Below, in pieces: positions 52,763 through 61,997 of a stretch of DNA of 64,000 nt (within the stretch, counting starts at the first letter, position 1; every line of letters starts with the position of its first letter). The position numbers and the translations under genes are program-made. The notes under the pieces are model-generated. The model made no database searches and was not told the DNA's origin. It worked only from the letters and a program-made list of their open reading frames with translations. The stretch comes from Nonomuraea soli (lineage in GTDB: Bacteria; Actinomycetota; Actinomycetes; Streptosporangiales; Streptosporangiaceae), in the NCBI RefSeq assembly GCF_013761175.1, contig NZ_JACDUR010000001.1, forward strand, positions 620,001 through 684,000. Direction: 5' to 3'.

Positions 52763-53779
52763 GTGAGCCGGATCCGGCCGCTGATGGCGGCCGGGGCCGT
52801 CGTGGTCCTGGCCGCCTCGATGATCGCCGGGCTGCTCGGAGGCGCGGCGGACATCTCCCCCTGGCAGGTGGTCCTGCAGTGCCTGGACTGGCTGCCCCTC
52901 GTCGACGTCGACTCCGGCCTGGCCCCGGTCGAGCAGGGCCTGCTGTGGGAGCTGCGCCTGCCCAGGGTGCTCATCGCCGCCGCCGTCGGCGGCCTGCTGG
53001 CGATCGCGGGAGCCGGCTACCAGGGCGTCTTCCGCAACCCGCTCGCCGACCCCTACCTGCTGGGCGCGGCGGCCGGGGCAGGGCTGACCGTCACCCTCGT
53101 CATCGTCGCCTTCCCCGGGGCGCCCCTGTCGATCCCGGTGGCGGCCTTCGCCGGCGCGATCGGCGGCGTCATGCTCGCCTACGCGCTCGGCAACACCGCC
53201 GGGCGGTCCGGCGGCACCGCCACCCTGGTGCTGGCCGGAGTCGCGGTCACCTCGTTCCTGACCGCCATCCAGACCTTCGTCCAGCAGCTGAAGGTCGAGG
53301 AACTCCAGCGCATCTACGCGTGGATCATGGGCGATCTCGGCGGCGGCTGGGACCAGCTCGTCCTCGTCCTGCCGTACGCGCTGGTGTCGGGGGTCGTGAT
53401 GCTCCTGCACGGCCGCATGCTCGACGTGCTGTCGGTGGGCGAGGAGGAGGCCGTCAGCCTCGGCGTGCGCGCCTCCCGGGTGCGGCTGGTGGTGCTGCTG
53501 GCCGCCTCGCTGGCCACCGCCGCCGCGGTCGCGGTCAGCGGGCTGATCGGCTTCGTCGGCATCGTCATCCCGCACGCGGTGCGCCGCGTGTTCGGGGGCA
53601 GCTATCGCGTCGTGCTCCCGATGTCGCTCATCGTCGGCGCCGCCTTCCTGGTGGTCGCCGACCTGTTCGCGCGGACCGTCATGGCGCCCGCCGAGCTGCC
53701 CATCGGCGTCGTCACCATGTTCGTGGGAGCGCCCTTCTTCGTCGCCGTGCTCCGTACGACCAGGAAGGTGTCGGTGTGA
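52763..53779 (+). CDS. btuC: Cobalamin ABC transporter permease
   Basis: A protein of 338 residues from GTG 52763 (VSRIRPLMAAGAVVVLAASM). BtuC/FecCD family: ELRLPRVLIAAAVGGLLAIA, VFRNPLADPYLLGAAAGAG, VGEEEAVSLGVRASRVRL, SGLIGFVGIVIPHAVRRVFG. Nine to ten helices. Overlaps btuD by 4 bases. A single permease gene, so it works as a homodimer, unlike the two-gene siderophore importer upstream. Confidence 0.92.
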   Translation: MSRIRPLMAAGAVVVLAASMIAGLLGGAADISPWQVVLQCLDWLPLVDVDSGLAPVEQGLLWELRLPRVLIAAAVGGLLAIAGAGYQGVFRNPLADPYLLGAAAGAGLTVTLVIVAFPGAPLSIPVAAFAGAIGGVMLAYALGNTAGRSGGTATLVLAGVAVTSFLTAIQTFVQQLKVEELQRIYAWIMGDLGGGWDQLVLVLPYALVSGVVMLLHGRMLDVLSVGEEEAVSLGVRASRVRLVVLLAASLATAAAVAVSGLIGFVGIVIPHAVRRVFGGSYRVVLPMSLIVGAAFLVVADLFARTVMAPAELPIGVVTMFVGAPFFVAVLRTTRKVSV

Positions 53780-54549
53780 TCTCCGTCCAGGGGCTGTCGG
53801 TGACGCTCGGGTCCCGCGAGGTCCTGCACGAGGTGCGGGCCGACGTCGCGCGCGGGGAGTGGCTGGCGGTCATCGGGCCCAACGGCGCGGGCAAGTCCAC
53901 GCTGCTGCGGGCGATCATGGGCCTGGTACGGCACGGCGGCACCGTCACGCTCGACGGCCTGGAGACCGGGACGATCAAGCCGCGCCGCCGGGCCAGGCTG
54001 ATCGCCTACGCGCCCCAGTCGCCGCTGCTGCCGCCCGACATGACCGTCTTCGACTACGCCCTGCTGGGCCGCACGCCGTACATCCCCTATCTCGGACGGG
54101 AGAGCCGCCACGACCGCGAGGTCACCGGCTCGGTGCTGGAGCGCCTGGACCTGGCGGAGCTGGCCGGCCGGCCCCTGGCCCACCTGTCGGGCGGCGAGCG
54201 CCAGCGGGTGGTGCTGGCCAGGGCGCTGGCCCAGCAGGCGCCGATCCTGCTGCTCGACGAGCCGACCACCGCCCTCGACCTGGGCCACCAGCAGCAGGTG
54301 CTGGAGCTGGTCGACCGGCTGCGGCTGGCCGACGGGCTGACCGTGCTCACCACGCTGCACGACCTCAGCGTGGCCGCGCAGTACGCCGACTCGCTGCTGC
54401 TGGTCGCCTCCGGGCACGCCGCCGCCTCGGGGCGCCCCTCCCAGGTGCTCACCGAGGCGCTGGTCTCGCGGCACTTCGGCGCCCATGTGAAGATCGAGCC
54501 GGGCCCCGACGGGCGGCCCGTCGTCCACCTGGTCAGGGGAGGACCGTGA
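53776..54549 (+). CDS. btuD: Cobalamin ABC transporter ATP-binding protein
   Basis: A protein of 257 residues from GTG 53776 (VISVQGLSVTLGSREVLHEV). Walker A IGPNGAGKSTLLRA, signature LSGGERQRVVLARALAQQ, Walker B ILLLDEPTTALDL, switch His in TTLHDLSVAAQYAD. GTGA overlaps with both neighbours (btuC and cbiZ) show a single coupled operon. Confidence 0.92.
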   Translation: MISVQGLSVTLGSREVLHEVRADVARGEWLAVIGPNGAGKSTLLRAIMGLVRHGGTVTLDGLETGTIKPRRRARLIAYAPQSPLLPPDMTVFDYALLGRTPYIPYLGRESRHDREVTGSVLERLDLAELAGRPLAHLSGGERQRVVLARALAQQAPILLLDEPTTALDLGHQQQVLELVDRLRLADGLTVLTTLHDLSVAAQYADSLLLVASGHAAASGRPSQVLTEALVSRHFGAHVKIEPGPDGRPVVHLVRGGP

Positions 54550-55226
54550 ACCTGTCGTACCGCGACGAGGACGGCGCCGAGCTCGGCGCGCTGCTGTGGG
54601 AGCTGGAGCCGGGCTGGCGGGCGATCTCGTCGGCCATGGTCGGCGGCGGCATCGGGCCGGTGTCGTGGGTGCTGAACGCCCAGGTCGTCGCCGGTTACTC
54701 GCGCATGGACCCGGTCGACCACCTGCTGTCGCTTGCGCCCGGCGGGCCGGGCGTCGGCATGATGACCGCCGCGTACGTCTCCCGCTACGTGGCGGTCGAC
54801 GACGAGGACGTCTCCGTCGTGGCCACGGTCGGGCTGCGGGTGCCCACCTGGGCGGCCGCGCCCGCCGGGACGGCCGACCCCGAGCTGCGCCCGACGCGCG
54901 TGGGGACGATCAACATCGTGGCCTTCCTGCCCGTCGCGATGTCGGACGCCGCGCTGGTCAACACCGTGATGACGGTGACGGAGGCCAAGTGCCAGGCGCT
55001 GGCCGAGGTCGGCTATCCGGGCACCGGCACCGCCTCCGACGCGGTCTGCGTCGCCGTACGGGCCGAGGGGGAGCAGGAGCTGTTCGGCGGCCCGCGCTCG
55101 GTCTGGGGCGCGCGCCTGGCGCGCGCCGTCCACCGGGCGGTACGGCAGGGCGCCGAGGACTGGCGCAGGGTGGCCGAGCGCATCGACTACCAGCCGCTCG
55201 CCCGCCCGATCGAGCCCACGCCCTGA
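54546..55226 (+). CDS. cbiZ: Adenosylcobinamide amidohydrolase
   Basis: A protein of 226 residues from GTG 54546. CbiZ family: AISSAMVGGGIGPVSWVLNA, then VGMMTAAYVSRYVAV, TRVGTINIVAFLPVAMSDAA, VMTVTEAKCQALAEVGYPGT and TASDAVCVAVRAEG. It cleaves the amide of adenosylcobinamide to give cobyric acid, so salvaged corrinoids can be rebuilt. Being under the riboswitch with btuFCD, it lets the cell import and remodel incomplete or foreign cobamides. Confidence 0.92.
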   Translation: MNLSYRDEDGAELGALLWELEPGWRAISSAMVGGGIGPVSWVLNAQVVAGYSRMDPVDHLLSLAPGGPGVGMMTAAYVSRYVAVDDEDVSVVATVGLRVPTWAAAPAGTADPELRPTRVGTINIVAFLPVAMSDAALVNTVMTVTEAKCQALAEVGYPGTGTASDAVCVAVRAEGEQELFGGPRSVWGARLARAVHRAVRQGAEDWRRVAERIDYQPLARPIEPTP

Positions 55227-55229
55227 CGA

Positions 55230-55281
55230 GCGCCCGGCCGGGCACACGCCGGGACGAGCGCCTGACTCACCGGCCGGGCGC
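55230..55281. terminator. Long inverted repeat between convergent cbiZ and hyuB
   Basis: Perfect 12-bp arms GCGCCCGGCCGG (55230-55241) and CCGGCCGGGCGC (55270-55281), with direct repeats of GACGAGCGCC beside each arm. The right arm overlaps the last codons of the HyuB gene. Probably stops transcription from both sides. Confidence 0.55.
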
Positions 55282-56856
55282 CTGGTCCGGTGTGCCGAGC
55301 CCGGCGCCGCCGGTGGTCTCGACCACGAAGGCCTCACCGGCCGCGAAGCGCACGTTGTTGGCCTTCGACGGCAGCCGCTCCAGCGTCCCGTCCAGACGCC
55401 GCTTGAAGAAGCCGCCGAGACGCCCGGGGGAGCCGCCGTCCCGCCCCGGCGGCGCGTTCCTGAGCCGGTCGCCCCGGGTGGTCACGTGGGCGTCGGCCAG
55501 GAAGCGGTAGACCGTGCGCGACCCGCGCCCGCCCCGGTGGCGTCCCTCGCCCCCGGAGCCCTCGATGACCTCGATCGACTCCACGATCAGCGGGCAGCGG
55601 CTCTCCACCGGCTCCACCTGCGGCACCGAGTTGCGCCCGATCCCGAAGTGCACGCCCGTCGCGTCCGGCCCGTCGAGCCCCGGCCTGGCGCCCACGCCGC
55701 CGAAGTCGTAGGCGAGGTGGATCCAGTAGGGCGCACCCACCGCGGCGATCGAGAACGGCTGCAGGATGCCGCTGGGCGCGATCGCCCGCTCCGGCACCGC
55801 CTCCGACAGCGCCTGGAAGATGGCCTCCATGGCCGCGTAGATGGGGACGAAACGCCCGCCGCACGGGTGCGGGGGAGTGGCGTTCAGCAGTGAGCCGGAG
55901 GGCAGGTGGATGTCGATCGCGCGCAGGCACCCGTCGTTCATCGGGATCGACGGGTCGAGGAAGCACCGCACCCCGAACACGGCGGCCGCCAGCGACTGCG
56001 AGGCCGAGGCGTTGATCGCCGCCGGCACCTGGGGATCGGTGCCGGAGAAGTCGGCCAGGACGCGCCCGCCCCCGATCTCCAGCGCGAGCCGTACGACATG
56101 CGGCCTGTCCTGGTCGATGCCGTCCTCGTCGATGAGGTAGCTCGACTCGAACCGCCCCTCGGGCAGCAGCGCGATCGCCTCCCGCGTGCGCTGCTCGGTG
56201 TGGCGCAGGTAGTCGTCGATGCCCTCCTGCAGGCCCGCCTCGCCGTACTCCCCGATGAGCCGTTCGAGGCGCCTGGCGGCGACGGCCGTGCCCGCGATCA
56301 GCGCCCGCACGTCGCCCATCACCTTGTCGGGCGTGCGGCTGTTGGCGCGCAGGATCGCCTCGATCGCGCCCTCCACCCCGCGGGCGGTGGCCAGTCTGAC
56401 CGGCGGGAGCTGCAGTCCCTCCAGGAAGATGTCGGTGGCCAGCGGCGCCATGCCGCCGGCCGACAGGCCGCCCAGGTCGGAGACGTGGATCATCGTGGCG
56501 GTGAAGTAGCGCGGTCTGCCGCCGACGAAGATGGGGCGGTAGACGAGCAGGTCGTTGGTGTGCACGCCGCCCCGGTAGGCGTCGTTGAGCGCGTAGACCT
56601 CGCCCTCGGCCATCGTGTGCGCGGGGATGTCCTTGAGCACCTCGGGCAGCGCGGTGGCCAGGGCCATGCTGTTCATCAGCGTGGTGGCCGTCGACTGGGC
56701 GATCAGGCGTCCCGCCGCGTCGAGGATGGCGGCCGAGGCGTCGGAGCCCTCGACGATGAAGGTCGAGTAGGCCGAGCGCACGACCACGATGCTCGCCTCC
56801 TCGGCGGCGACCACCAGGGCGTTGCGCAGGACCTGCGCGGTCAGGGCGTCAGGCAT
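55267..56856 (-). CDS. hyuB: Hydantoinase B / 5-oxoprolinase-family subunit
   Basis: A protein of 529 residues. HyuB features: NALVVAAEEASIVVVRSAYS, IAQSTATTLMNSMALATALP, YALNDAYRGGVHTNDLLVYR, CPLIVESIEVIEGSGGEGRH and RGDRLRNAPPGRDGGSPGRL. Works with HyuA as an ATP-dependent hydrolase of hydantoins, oxoproline or a related cyclic amide, or as an acetone-carboxylase-like pair. Its start overlaps HyuA by 8 bases. Metabolite not determined. Confidence 0.87.
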   Translation of the reverse strand: MPDALTAQVLRNALVVAAEEASIVVVRSAYSTFIVEGSDASAAILDAAGRLIAQSTATTLMNSMALATALPEVLKDIPAHTMAEGEVYALNDAYRGGVHTNDLLVYRPIFVGGRPRYFTATMIHVSDLGGLSAGGMAPLATDIFLEGLQLPPVRLATARGVEGAIEAILRANSRTPDKVMGDVRALIAGTAVAARRLERLIGEYGEAGLQEGIDDYLRHTEQRTREAIALLPEGRFESSYLIDEDGIDQDRPHVVRLALEIGGGRVLADFSGTDPQVPAAINASASQSLAAAVFGVRCFLDPSIPMNDGCLRAIDIHLPSGSLLNATPPHPCGGRFVPIYAAMEAIFQALSEAVPERAIAPSGILQPFSIAAVGAPYWIHLAYDFGGVGARPGLDGPDATGVHFGIGRNSVPQVEPVESRCPLIVESIEVIEGSGGEGRHRGGRGSRTVYRFLADAHVTTRGDRLRNAPPGRDGGSPGRLGGFFKRRLDGTLERLPSKANNVRFAAGEAFVVETTGGAGLGTPDQAPGR

Positions 56857-58816
56857 CGCCGCCTCTTCTCAGGTGGACGGCACGCGTCCGGTCGGTGGTC
56901 GCCGTCCAGCCGGGCGGGACGACGATGGTGGACTCGGGGTCCTCGACGACGGCCGGGCCCCGCATGACGGTCAGGTGCTCCCTGGCCAGCACGGGGATGT
57001 CGGTGGTCCCGCCCAGCTCGGGGAAGAAGGCGGGCCTGGTCGCGTGGACGGGCGGCCCCGCGCCGGGCGGCTGCGCCGGTGGCGCGGCAGGTGAGGCGTC
57101 GAAGTGGCGCGTGAGCCGCACCCGGTACGACACGACCTCCACGGCGCCCTCCTGGGCGATGCCGTACACCTCCTCGTAGCGGGCGAAGAACCTGCGCGCC
57201 AGTTCCTCGGGCAGGTCCGACCAGTCCACGGTCAGGTCGTGCGACTGCCCGGCGAAGCGCACGTCGGCGGAGCGGCCGACGGAGACGGTTGGGTCGTCGA
57301 GCGAGACGCCGAGGTCGTCGGCGGCCGAGGAGGCGAGCGAGGCGAAGACCGCGGCCGGGTCCTCGGCCGCGAGCTGGGTGCGCACCCGCGAGGTCGACAA
57401 CGACCCGGCCAGCAGCCCGGCCGCCGAGGCGACACCGCAGTGCGCGGGCACGATGACGTGCGAGATCCCGAAGCGCTCCGCGACCCTGCACGCGTGCATC
57501 GGCCCCGCGCCGCCGGTGGCGACCAGGGACAGGCCGCGCGGGTCGACGCCCCGCTGCACGGTGACGACCTCGACCGCCGAGGCCATGGAGGCGCAGACGA
57601 TGTCGTAGACGGCCAGCGCCGCCTCCTCGCGGGAGACCCCGAGCGGCTCGGCGATGCGGTCCACGGCCTTGTGCGCCTGGGCGGGGTCGAGGGGCAGGCA
57701 GGCCGAGCCGAGGTAGCCGAGCACCAGGTTGGCGTCGGTGACCGTGGGCTCGGTTCCGCCCAGGCCGTAGCAGGCGGGCCCGGGGGACGAACCGGCCGAG
57801 AGCGGTCCGACCCTCAGCGTGCCCGACGACAACCACGCGATGCTGCCTCCGCCCGCGCCGACCTCGGCAAGGTCGACGGCGGGCGTCTTGATGGGCAGGC
57901 CGGTGCCCGCCCGGCGCCCGCCGAAGCTGCCCTTGCCGCCGACGTGGAACTCGTGGGTGATCGCCGGCCGCCCGTCGCGCACCACGCAGGCCTTGGCGGT
58001 CGTGCCGCCCATGTCGAAGGCGATGGCCGGGCCGTAGGGCACCGCCGCCAGCGCTCCGGCGGCCGGTCCCGACTCGACGGTGGAGACGGCGCGCCGCGCG
58101 GCCAGGTCGGCCGAGACGACGCCGCCCGCCGAGTCCATCACGTAGACGGGAGCGGTGATCCCGAGCCCGGCCAGCGCCGAGCGCAGCCGCGACAGGTACG
58201 CGGTCATGAGCGGGCCGACCTGGGCGGAGACGATCGTGGTCGTGGCGCGCTCGTACTCGCGGATCTCCGGCCAGATCTCGCACGAGGCGACGACGGAGGG
58301 CAGGTGCTCGCGCAGCACGGCGGCGACCTGCCGCTCGTGGGCGGGATTGGCGTAGGAGTGCAGCAGGCAGACCGCGGCCGAGGTCAGGCCGCGCTCCACG
58401 ATGGCGCGGGCCGCCTCCCGCACGGAGCCGGGATCGAGCGCCGTGAGCACCTCGCCGCGCGGCCCGACGCGCTCGGTCACCTCGAAGCACTCCACGTCGA
58501 GCCGCGGGGGAGTGAACCGCAGGTCGTAGCGGTCCTCCTCGACGCGGGCGTAGCGCCCCAGGGGGATCAGGGAACGGAAGCCGCGGGTGGTGACGAAGGC
58601 GACGCGAGCCCCCTTGCCCTCCAGGATGGCGTTGGTCGCCAGCGTGGTCGCGTGGACCACCCGGGTGACGTCGATCAGGCCCAGTCGGGTAACACCGTGA
58701 ACTATTCCGGCGATGGGGTCGTCGTGAGTGGTAAGCACTTTCGCGACCCGGACGGCGCCGGCGCTGTACACAACGTCGGTGAAGGTGCCGCCCACGTCGA
58801 TGGCCAGGGAACCCAT
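56849..58816 (-). CDS. hyuA: Hydantoinase A / 5-oxoprolinase-family subunit
   Basis: A protein of 655 residues from ATG 58816. ASKHA-type nucleotide fold: MGSLAIDVGGTFTDVVYSAG at the start, VYVMDSAGGVVSADLAARRA, PAIAFDMGGTTAKACVV, and GGAGPMHACRVAERFG. Pairs with HyuB. Divergent from the pseudo-protease gene across a palindrome of the three-site set. A longer in-frame ATG (58963) would cross that promoter and the divergent gene start. Confidence 0.87.
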   Translation of the reverse strand: MGSLAIDVGGTFTDVVYSAGAVRVAKVLTTHDDPIAGIVHGVTRLGLIDVTRVVHATTLATNAILEGKGARVAFVTTRGFRSLIPLGRYARVEEDRYDLRFTPPRLDVECFEVTERVGPRGEVLTALDPGSVREAARAIVERGLTSAAVCLLHSYANPAHERQVAAVLREHLPSVVASCEIWPEIREYERATTTIVSAQVGPLMTAYLSRLRSALAGLGITAPVYVMDSAGGVVSADLAARRAVSTVESGPAAGALAAVPYGPAIAFDMGGTTAKACVVRDGRPAITHEFHVGGKGSFGGRRAGTGLPIKTPAVDLAEVGAGGGSIAWLSSGTLRVGPLSAGSSPGPACYGLGGTEPTVTDANLVLGYLGSACLPLDPAQAHKAVDRIAEPLGVSREEAALAVYDIVCASMASAVEVVTVQRGVDPRGLSLVATGGAGPMHACRVAERFGISHVIVPAHCGVASAAGLLAGSLSTSRVRTQLAAEDPAAVFASLASSAADDLGVSLDDPTVSVGRSADVRFAGQSHDLTVDWSDLPEELARRFFARYEEVYGIAQEGAVEVVSYRVRLTRHFDASPAAPPAQPPGAGPPVHATRPAFFPELGGTTDIPVLAREHLTVMRGPAVVEDPESTIVVPPGWTATTDRTRAVHLRRGGDA

Positions 58817-58836
58817 CGCAGTAAGGTAAAACACGT

Positions 58837-58850
58837 ACCAAGCGCTTGTC
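58837..58850. promoter_or_regulatory. Palindrome ACCAAGCGCTTGTC between hyuA and the pseudo-protease gene
   Basis: Perfect core CAAGCGCTTG (58839-58848), 21 bases before hyuA. Followed by two CGCTTGG half-sites at 58863-58877. The 13-mer TACCAAGCGCTTG equals that at 47151-47163. Confidence 0.65.
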
Positions 58851-58910
58851 TCCCTTGACTTACGCTTGGCGCTTGGGACCCTGGTCCTAGGCTCTGCAGG
58901 GGAGACAGAG

Positions 58911-60404
58911 ATGGTCCGAGTCACCGCGTCAGCCACCGCATTGGCGGTCGTGCTCCTTGCCATGGGAGCGCTTCCCGCGACGGCTCACGAGCATCCCAGC
59001 GGGATCACCGATCTGGTGACCCCGTCGGTGGTGCGCGTCGAAGCCGGCCAGCGCGTCGACATCACCCTCCTCGACCACGTGAGCGAAGTGGTCAAGGTCA
59101 AACGCAGCTACGACGTGCCCGTGGGCTCCGGCACCGGCATCATCGTCAACCCCGAGGGCGCCGTCGTCACGCTGACGAGGGTCGTCAAGAGCGATCAGAA
59201 CGCCGCGATCTACGCGGCCAACCGGATCTTCGCCGACCACCACAAGGTGAAGGTGCCCGCCGACTTCGCCAAGCACACGGTGAAGGACGACATACTCAAC
59301 CACCACCTGCAGTCGTGCTACACGCCCGAGAAGGACACCTCGGCGTGCATCGTCGAGGTCACCCCGACCATCACGATCTTCCCCAACATCAACCCGCCCG
59401 ACCCCAAGGGTTACGGCGCCGTCCTCACGCTCGCCGGTGACAAGCCCGACGCGCCCGCCGTGCTGACCCCGGTCGGCCGCGCCGACGGCGGTGTGGGCCT
59501 GCCCACCGCGCCGCTGGCCGACAAGGTGCCCGACCAGGAGGGCGCCCCCACCTCGATCGCCGGCTTCCTGGGCAAGCCCGCCGCCGACGTGAAGATCACC
59601 ACCGAGATCGCCCACCTGGGCAAGGGCGGCGCCGCGGGTGAGGGCGGACGGCCCTTCTCCGACCCGCAGAAGAAGGTCGACGAGCCGGTCAAGCTGGGCG
59701 CGCTCGCAGACAAGGGCCTGCTCGGCGCGCCGGTGATCGGCGACAAGGACGGCCACGTGGTCGGCATGCTGATCGGCGGCGGCAAGGACGCCCGCATGAT
59801 CGGCGTGCGCGAGATCTCCACGACACTCACCAAGGCCAACGTCCCGCCCAGGCGCGGGGTGGTCGACGCGGCCTTCGAGCACGCCCTGGCCCGCTTCCAC
59901 ACCAAGTACTACGCCGAGGCCACCCCCGGCTTCCAGCACGTGCTCGAGCTCTACCCCGGCCACACCGTGGCCGCCGAGCACCTGAAGACCTCGCTGGCCA
60001 AGCGCGGCACCGCCGAGGACGCCGGCACCAAGCGGGTCGCCGCCCAGCCCGTCAAGACCACGACGCCGCTCTGGCCCTACATCGCCGCGGCCGCCGCCGT
60101 CCTGCTGCTGGCCGCCCTGGCCGGGGCCTTCCTGCTGTGGCGCAGACGGCGCACTCCAGGCGAGCCCGTGCCGCCCCCCGCGGTCACCACGCCTCCGCCA
60201 CCCCTGGCGCACACGCCGGTGCCCTACGATGAGGGTGCGCACGAGACGGTCGTGGTTCGCCGTTCGCAGCTGCAGGAGGCTCTGCAGCAGCAACCACAGC
60301 CCGTCCTGACCGCGCAAGAGGCCACCTTCTGCACGGCCTGCGGGGCGAAGCTGGGCCGGGGACACCGGTTCTGCGGGTTCTGCGGTCACCCCAGCGAGAC
60401 GTGA
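58911..60404 (+). CDS. Membrane-anchored trypsin-fold pseudo-protease with C-terminal zinc ribbon
   Basis: A protein of 497 residues from ATG 58911. Signal peptide to about residue 24 (ALPATAHE), S1/DegP-like domain (GSGTGIIVNPEGAVVTLTRV; GAPVIGDKDGHVVGMLIGG), a membrane helix near residues 384-408 (IAAAAAVLLLAALAGAFLLW) and a cytoplasmic zinc ribbon (C-TA-C-GAKLGRGHRF-C-GF-C). The catalytic His position reads LTRVV and the Ser position GLLGAP, so it is probably not a peptidase. Overlaps the Ser/Thr kinase gene by 4 bases, suggesting a sensor for that kinase. Confidence 0.82.
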   Translation: MVRVTASATALAVVLLAMGALPATAHEHPSGITDLVTPSVVRVEAGQRVDITLLDHVSEVVKVKRSYDVPVGSGTGIIVNPEGAVVTLTRVVKSDQNAAIYAANRIFADHHKVKVPADFAKHTVKDDILNHHLQSCYTPEKDTSACIVEVTPTITIFPNINPPDPKGYGAVLTLAGDKPDAPAVLTPVGRADGGVGLPTAPLADKVPDQEGAPTSIAGFLGKPAADVKITTEIAHLGKGGAAGEGGRPFSDPQKKVDEPVKLGALADKGLLGAPVIGDKDGHVVGMLIGGGKDARMIGVREISTTLTKANVPPRRGVVDAAFEHALARFHTKYYAEATPGFQHVLELYPGHTVAAEHLKTSLAKRGTAEDAGTKRVAAQPVKTTTPLWPYIAAAAAVLLLAALAGAFLLWRRRRTPGEPVPPPAVTTPPPPLAHTPVPYDEGAHETVVVRRSQLQEALQQQPQPVLTAQEATFCTACGAKLGRGHRFCGFCGHPSET

Positions 60405-61918
60405 TGCATGTGAACGAGCGCTCCCTCATCGGCCAGGAGGTGGCTGGCTACTACATCGAGGACGTCATCGGCAAGGGCGGCATGGCCGTCGTCTACCTGG
60501 CCCTCGATCCCCGGCTCAGCCGCCGGGTGGCGTTGAAGATCCTCAACCCGATCCTCAGCGTCGACGACCGTTTCCGCCAGCGCTTCATCCTGGAGTCGCG
60601 CACGGTCGCCAGCATCGAACACCCCAACATCATCCCGATCTACGAGGCCAACGCCGACGCCGGCGGCGTGCTGTACATCGCGATGCGCTACGTGGAGGGC
60701 CTCGACCTGAGGCGTTTCATCCACGAGCGCGGCCCGCTGCCGGTGGGCAACGCGCTGCCGCTGTTCGCCCAGATGGCGGCGGCGCTCGACGTCGCCCACC
60801 GCCACGACCTGATCCACCGCGACGTCAAGCCCGCCAACATCCTCGTCGCGGGCGACCACGTCTACCTGACCGACTTCGGCATCACCAAGCACCGCACCTC
60901 GATCTCCGGGCTGACCCAGACCGACCAGTTCATCGGGACCCCCCGATACATGGCGCCCGAGCAGATCAACAAGGAGGTCATCGACGGCCGCTGCGACCAG
61001 TACGCCCTGGCCTGCGTGGTCTACGAGTGCCTCACGGGCCGCTTACCGTTCGAGCGCGACAACGACATCGCCCTGCTCTGGGCGCACCTGGCCGAGTCGC
61101 CCGCACCGCTGTCGCAGCTGCGGCCCGAGCTGCCCCCCGCCGTCGACGCGGTGATGATGAGGGCCCTGGCCAAGGCCCCCGAGCAGCGCTACTCCAGCTG
61201 CAGCGCGTTCGTCACGGCGCTGCGCGACGCCATCAGCGGCATCGCCCCGGCCACCGCCCCCACCCTCGGCGCGGTGCCCGCCGTGCGCAAGCCGCCGGGC
61301 AGGCTGCCGATCATCCTGGTCTCCGTCGTGGGCGCGCTCGCGGCGGTGGCGCTGATCCTGATGCTGGCTCTGGGCGGCCTCGGCGGCGGCGGCGAACCCG
61401 AGTGGAGCGCCTACGCCGGCAACCCCGGCGCTCCGGTGGCCTACGAGCATCCGGCCGACTGGACCGTCCGTACCCACGAGGACCTGTTCTCCGTGGCCTC
61501 GCCGAAGGCGCAGGAGTTCGAGACGCTCTTCTTCGCCGGCACGGGCGCCGACTGGACCCCCATCTCCGCGCTGATGAAGTCGGAGCCGGAGTCGGTCACC
61601 GGGCTCTACGTGCAGCTGGCCGACGGCATCGACTACAACGCCGACGCGGCCCAGCTGAAGGGCGCGCTCGACGCGATCCTGCCGGGTGAGGTGGAGATCG
61701 GCGTCAAGCCGGTCACCGACAGCCTCGGCACCACGACCGCGGCCCGCCGCTTCGAGGGCACCATGGTCGACCGCAAGAGCCGCACCTCCGCGCTGTCGTT
61801 CACCGGCTACGTCGTCGACCGGCCGGGCAAGCGGCTGCTCATGCTCTACTTCTGCGCGGGAACGGCCTGCAGCGACACCACCCAGGAGCGGATCAGGAGC
61901 AGCTCCCGGTTGATCTGA
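60401..61918 (+). CDS. PknB-type transmembrane Ser/Thr protein kinase
   Basis: A protein of 505 residues from GTG 60401 (overlapping GTGA). Kinase domain about 15-280: GKGGMAVVYLA, RVALKILNP, catalytic LIHRDVKPANILV, LTDFGITKH and TPRYMAPEQI. Membrane helix about 302-327 (IILVSVVGALAAVALILMLA) and an extracellular domain of about 180 residues with no PASTA repeats; WSAYAGNPGAPVAYEHPADW opens it. Coupled to the pseudo-protease, which may supply a second sensing domain. Confidence 0.92.
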   Translation: MMHVNERSLIGQEVAGYYIEDVIGKGGMAVVYLALDPRLSRRVALKILNPILSVDDRFRQRFILESRTVASIEHPNIIPIYEANADAGGVLYIAMRYVEGLDLRRFIHERGPLPVGNALPLFAQMAAALDVAHRHDLIHRDVKPANILVAGDHVYLTDFGITKHRTSISGLTQTDQFIGTPRYMAPEQINKEVIDGRCDQYALACVVYECLTGRLPFERDNDIALLWAHLAESPAPLSQLRPELPPAVDAVMMRALAKAPEQRYSSCSAFVTALRDAISGIAPATAPTLGAVPAVRKPPGRLPIILVSVVGALAAVALILMLALGGLGGGGEPEWSAYAGNPGAPVAYEHPADWTVRTHEDLFSVASPKAQEFETLFFAGTGADWTPISALMKSEPESVTGLYVQLADGIDYNADAAQLKGALDAILPGEVEIGVKPVTDSLGTTTAARRFEGTMVDRKSRTSALSFTGYVVDRPGKRLLMLYFCAGTACSDTTQERIRSSSRLI

Positions 61919-61997
61919 CTTGCGGCTGACTTGTGGCGGGCTTGGCGGCCCCCCACCGGCCCTGTCGCCGCGCGTCGCGCCCGATTACCCTCCCTAC

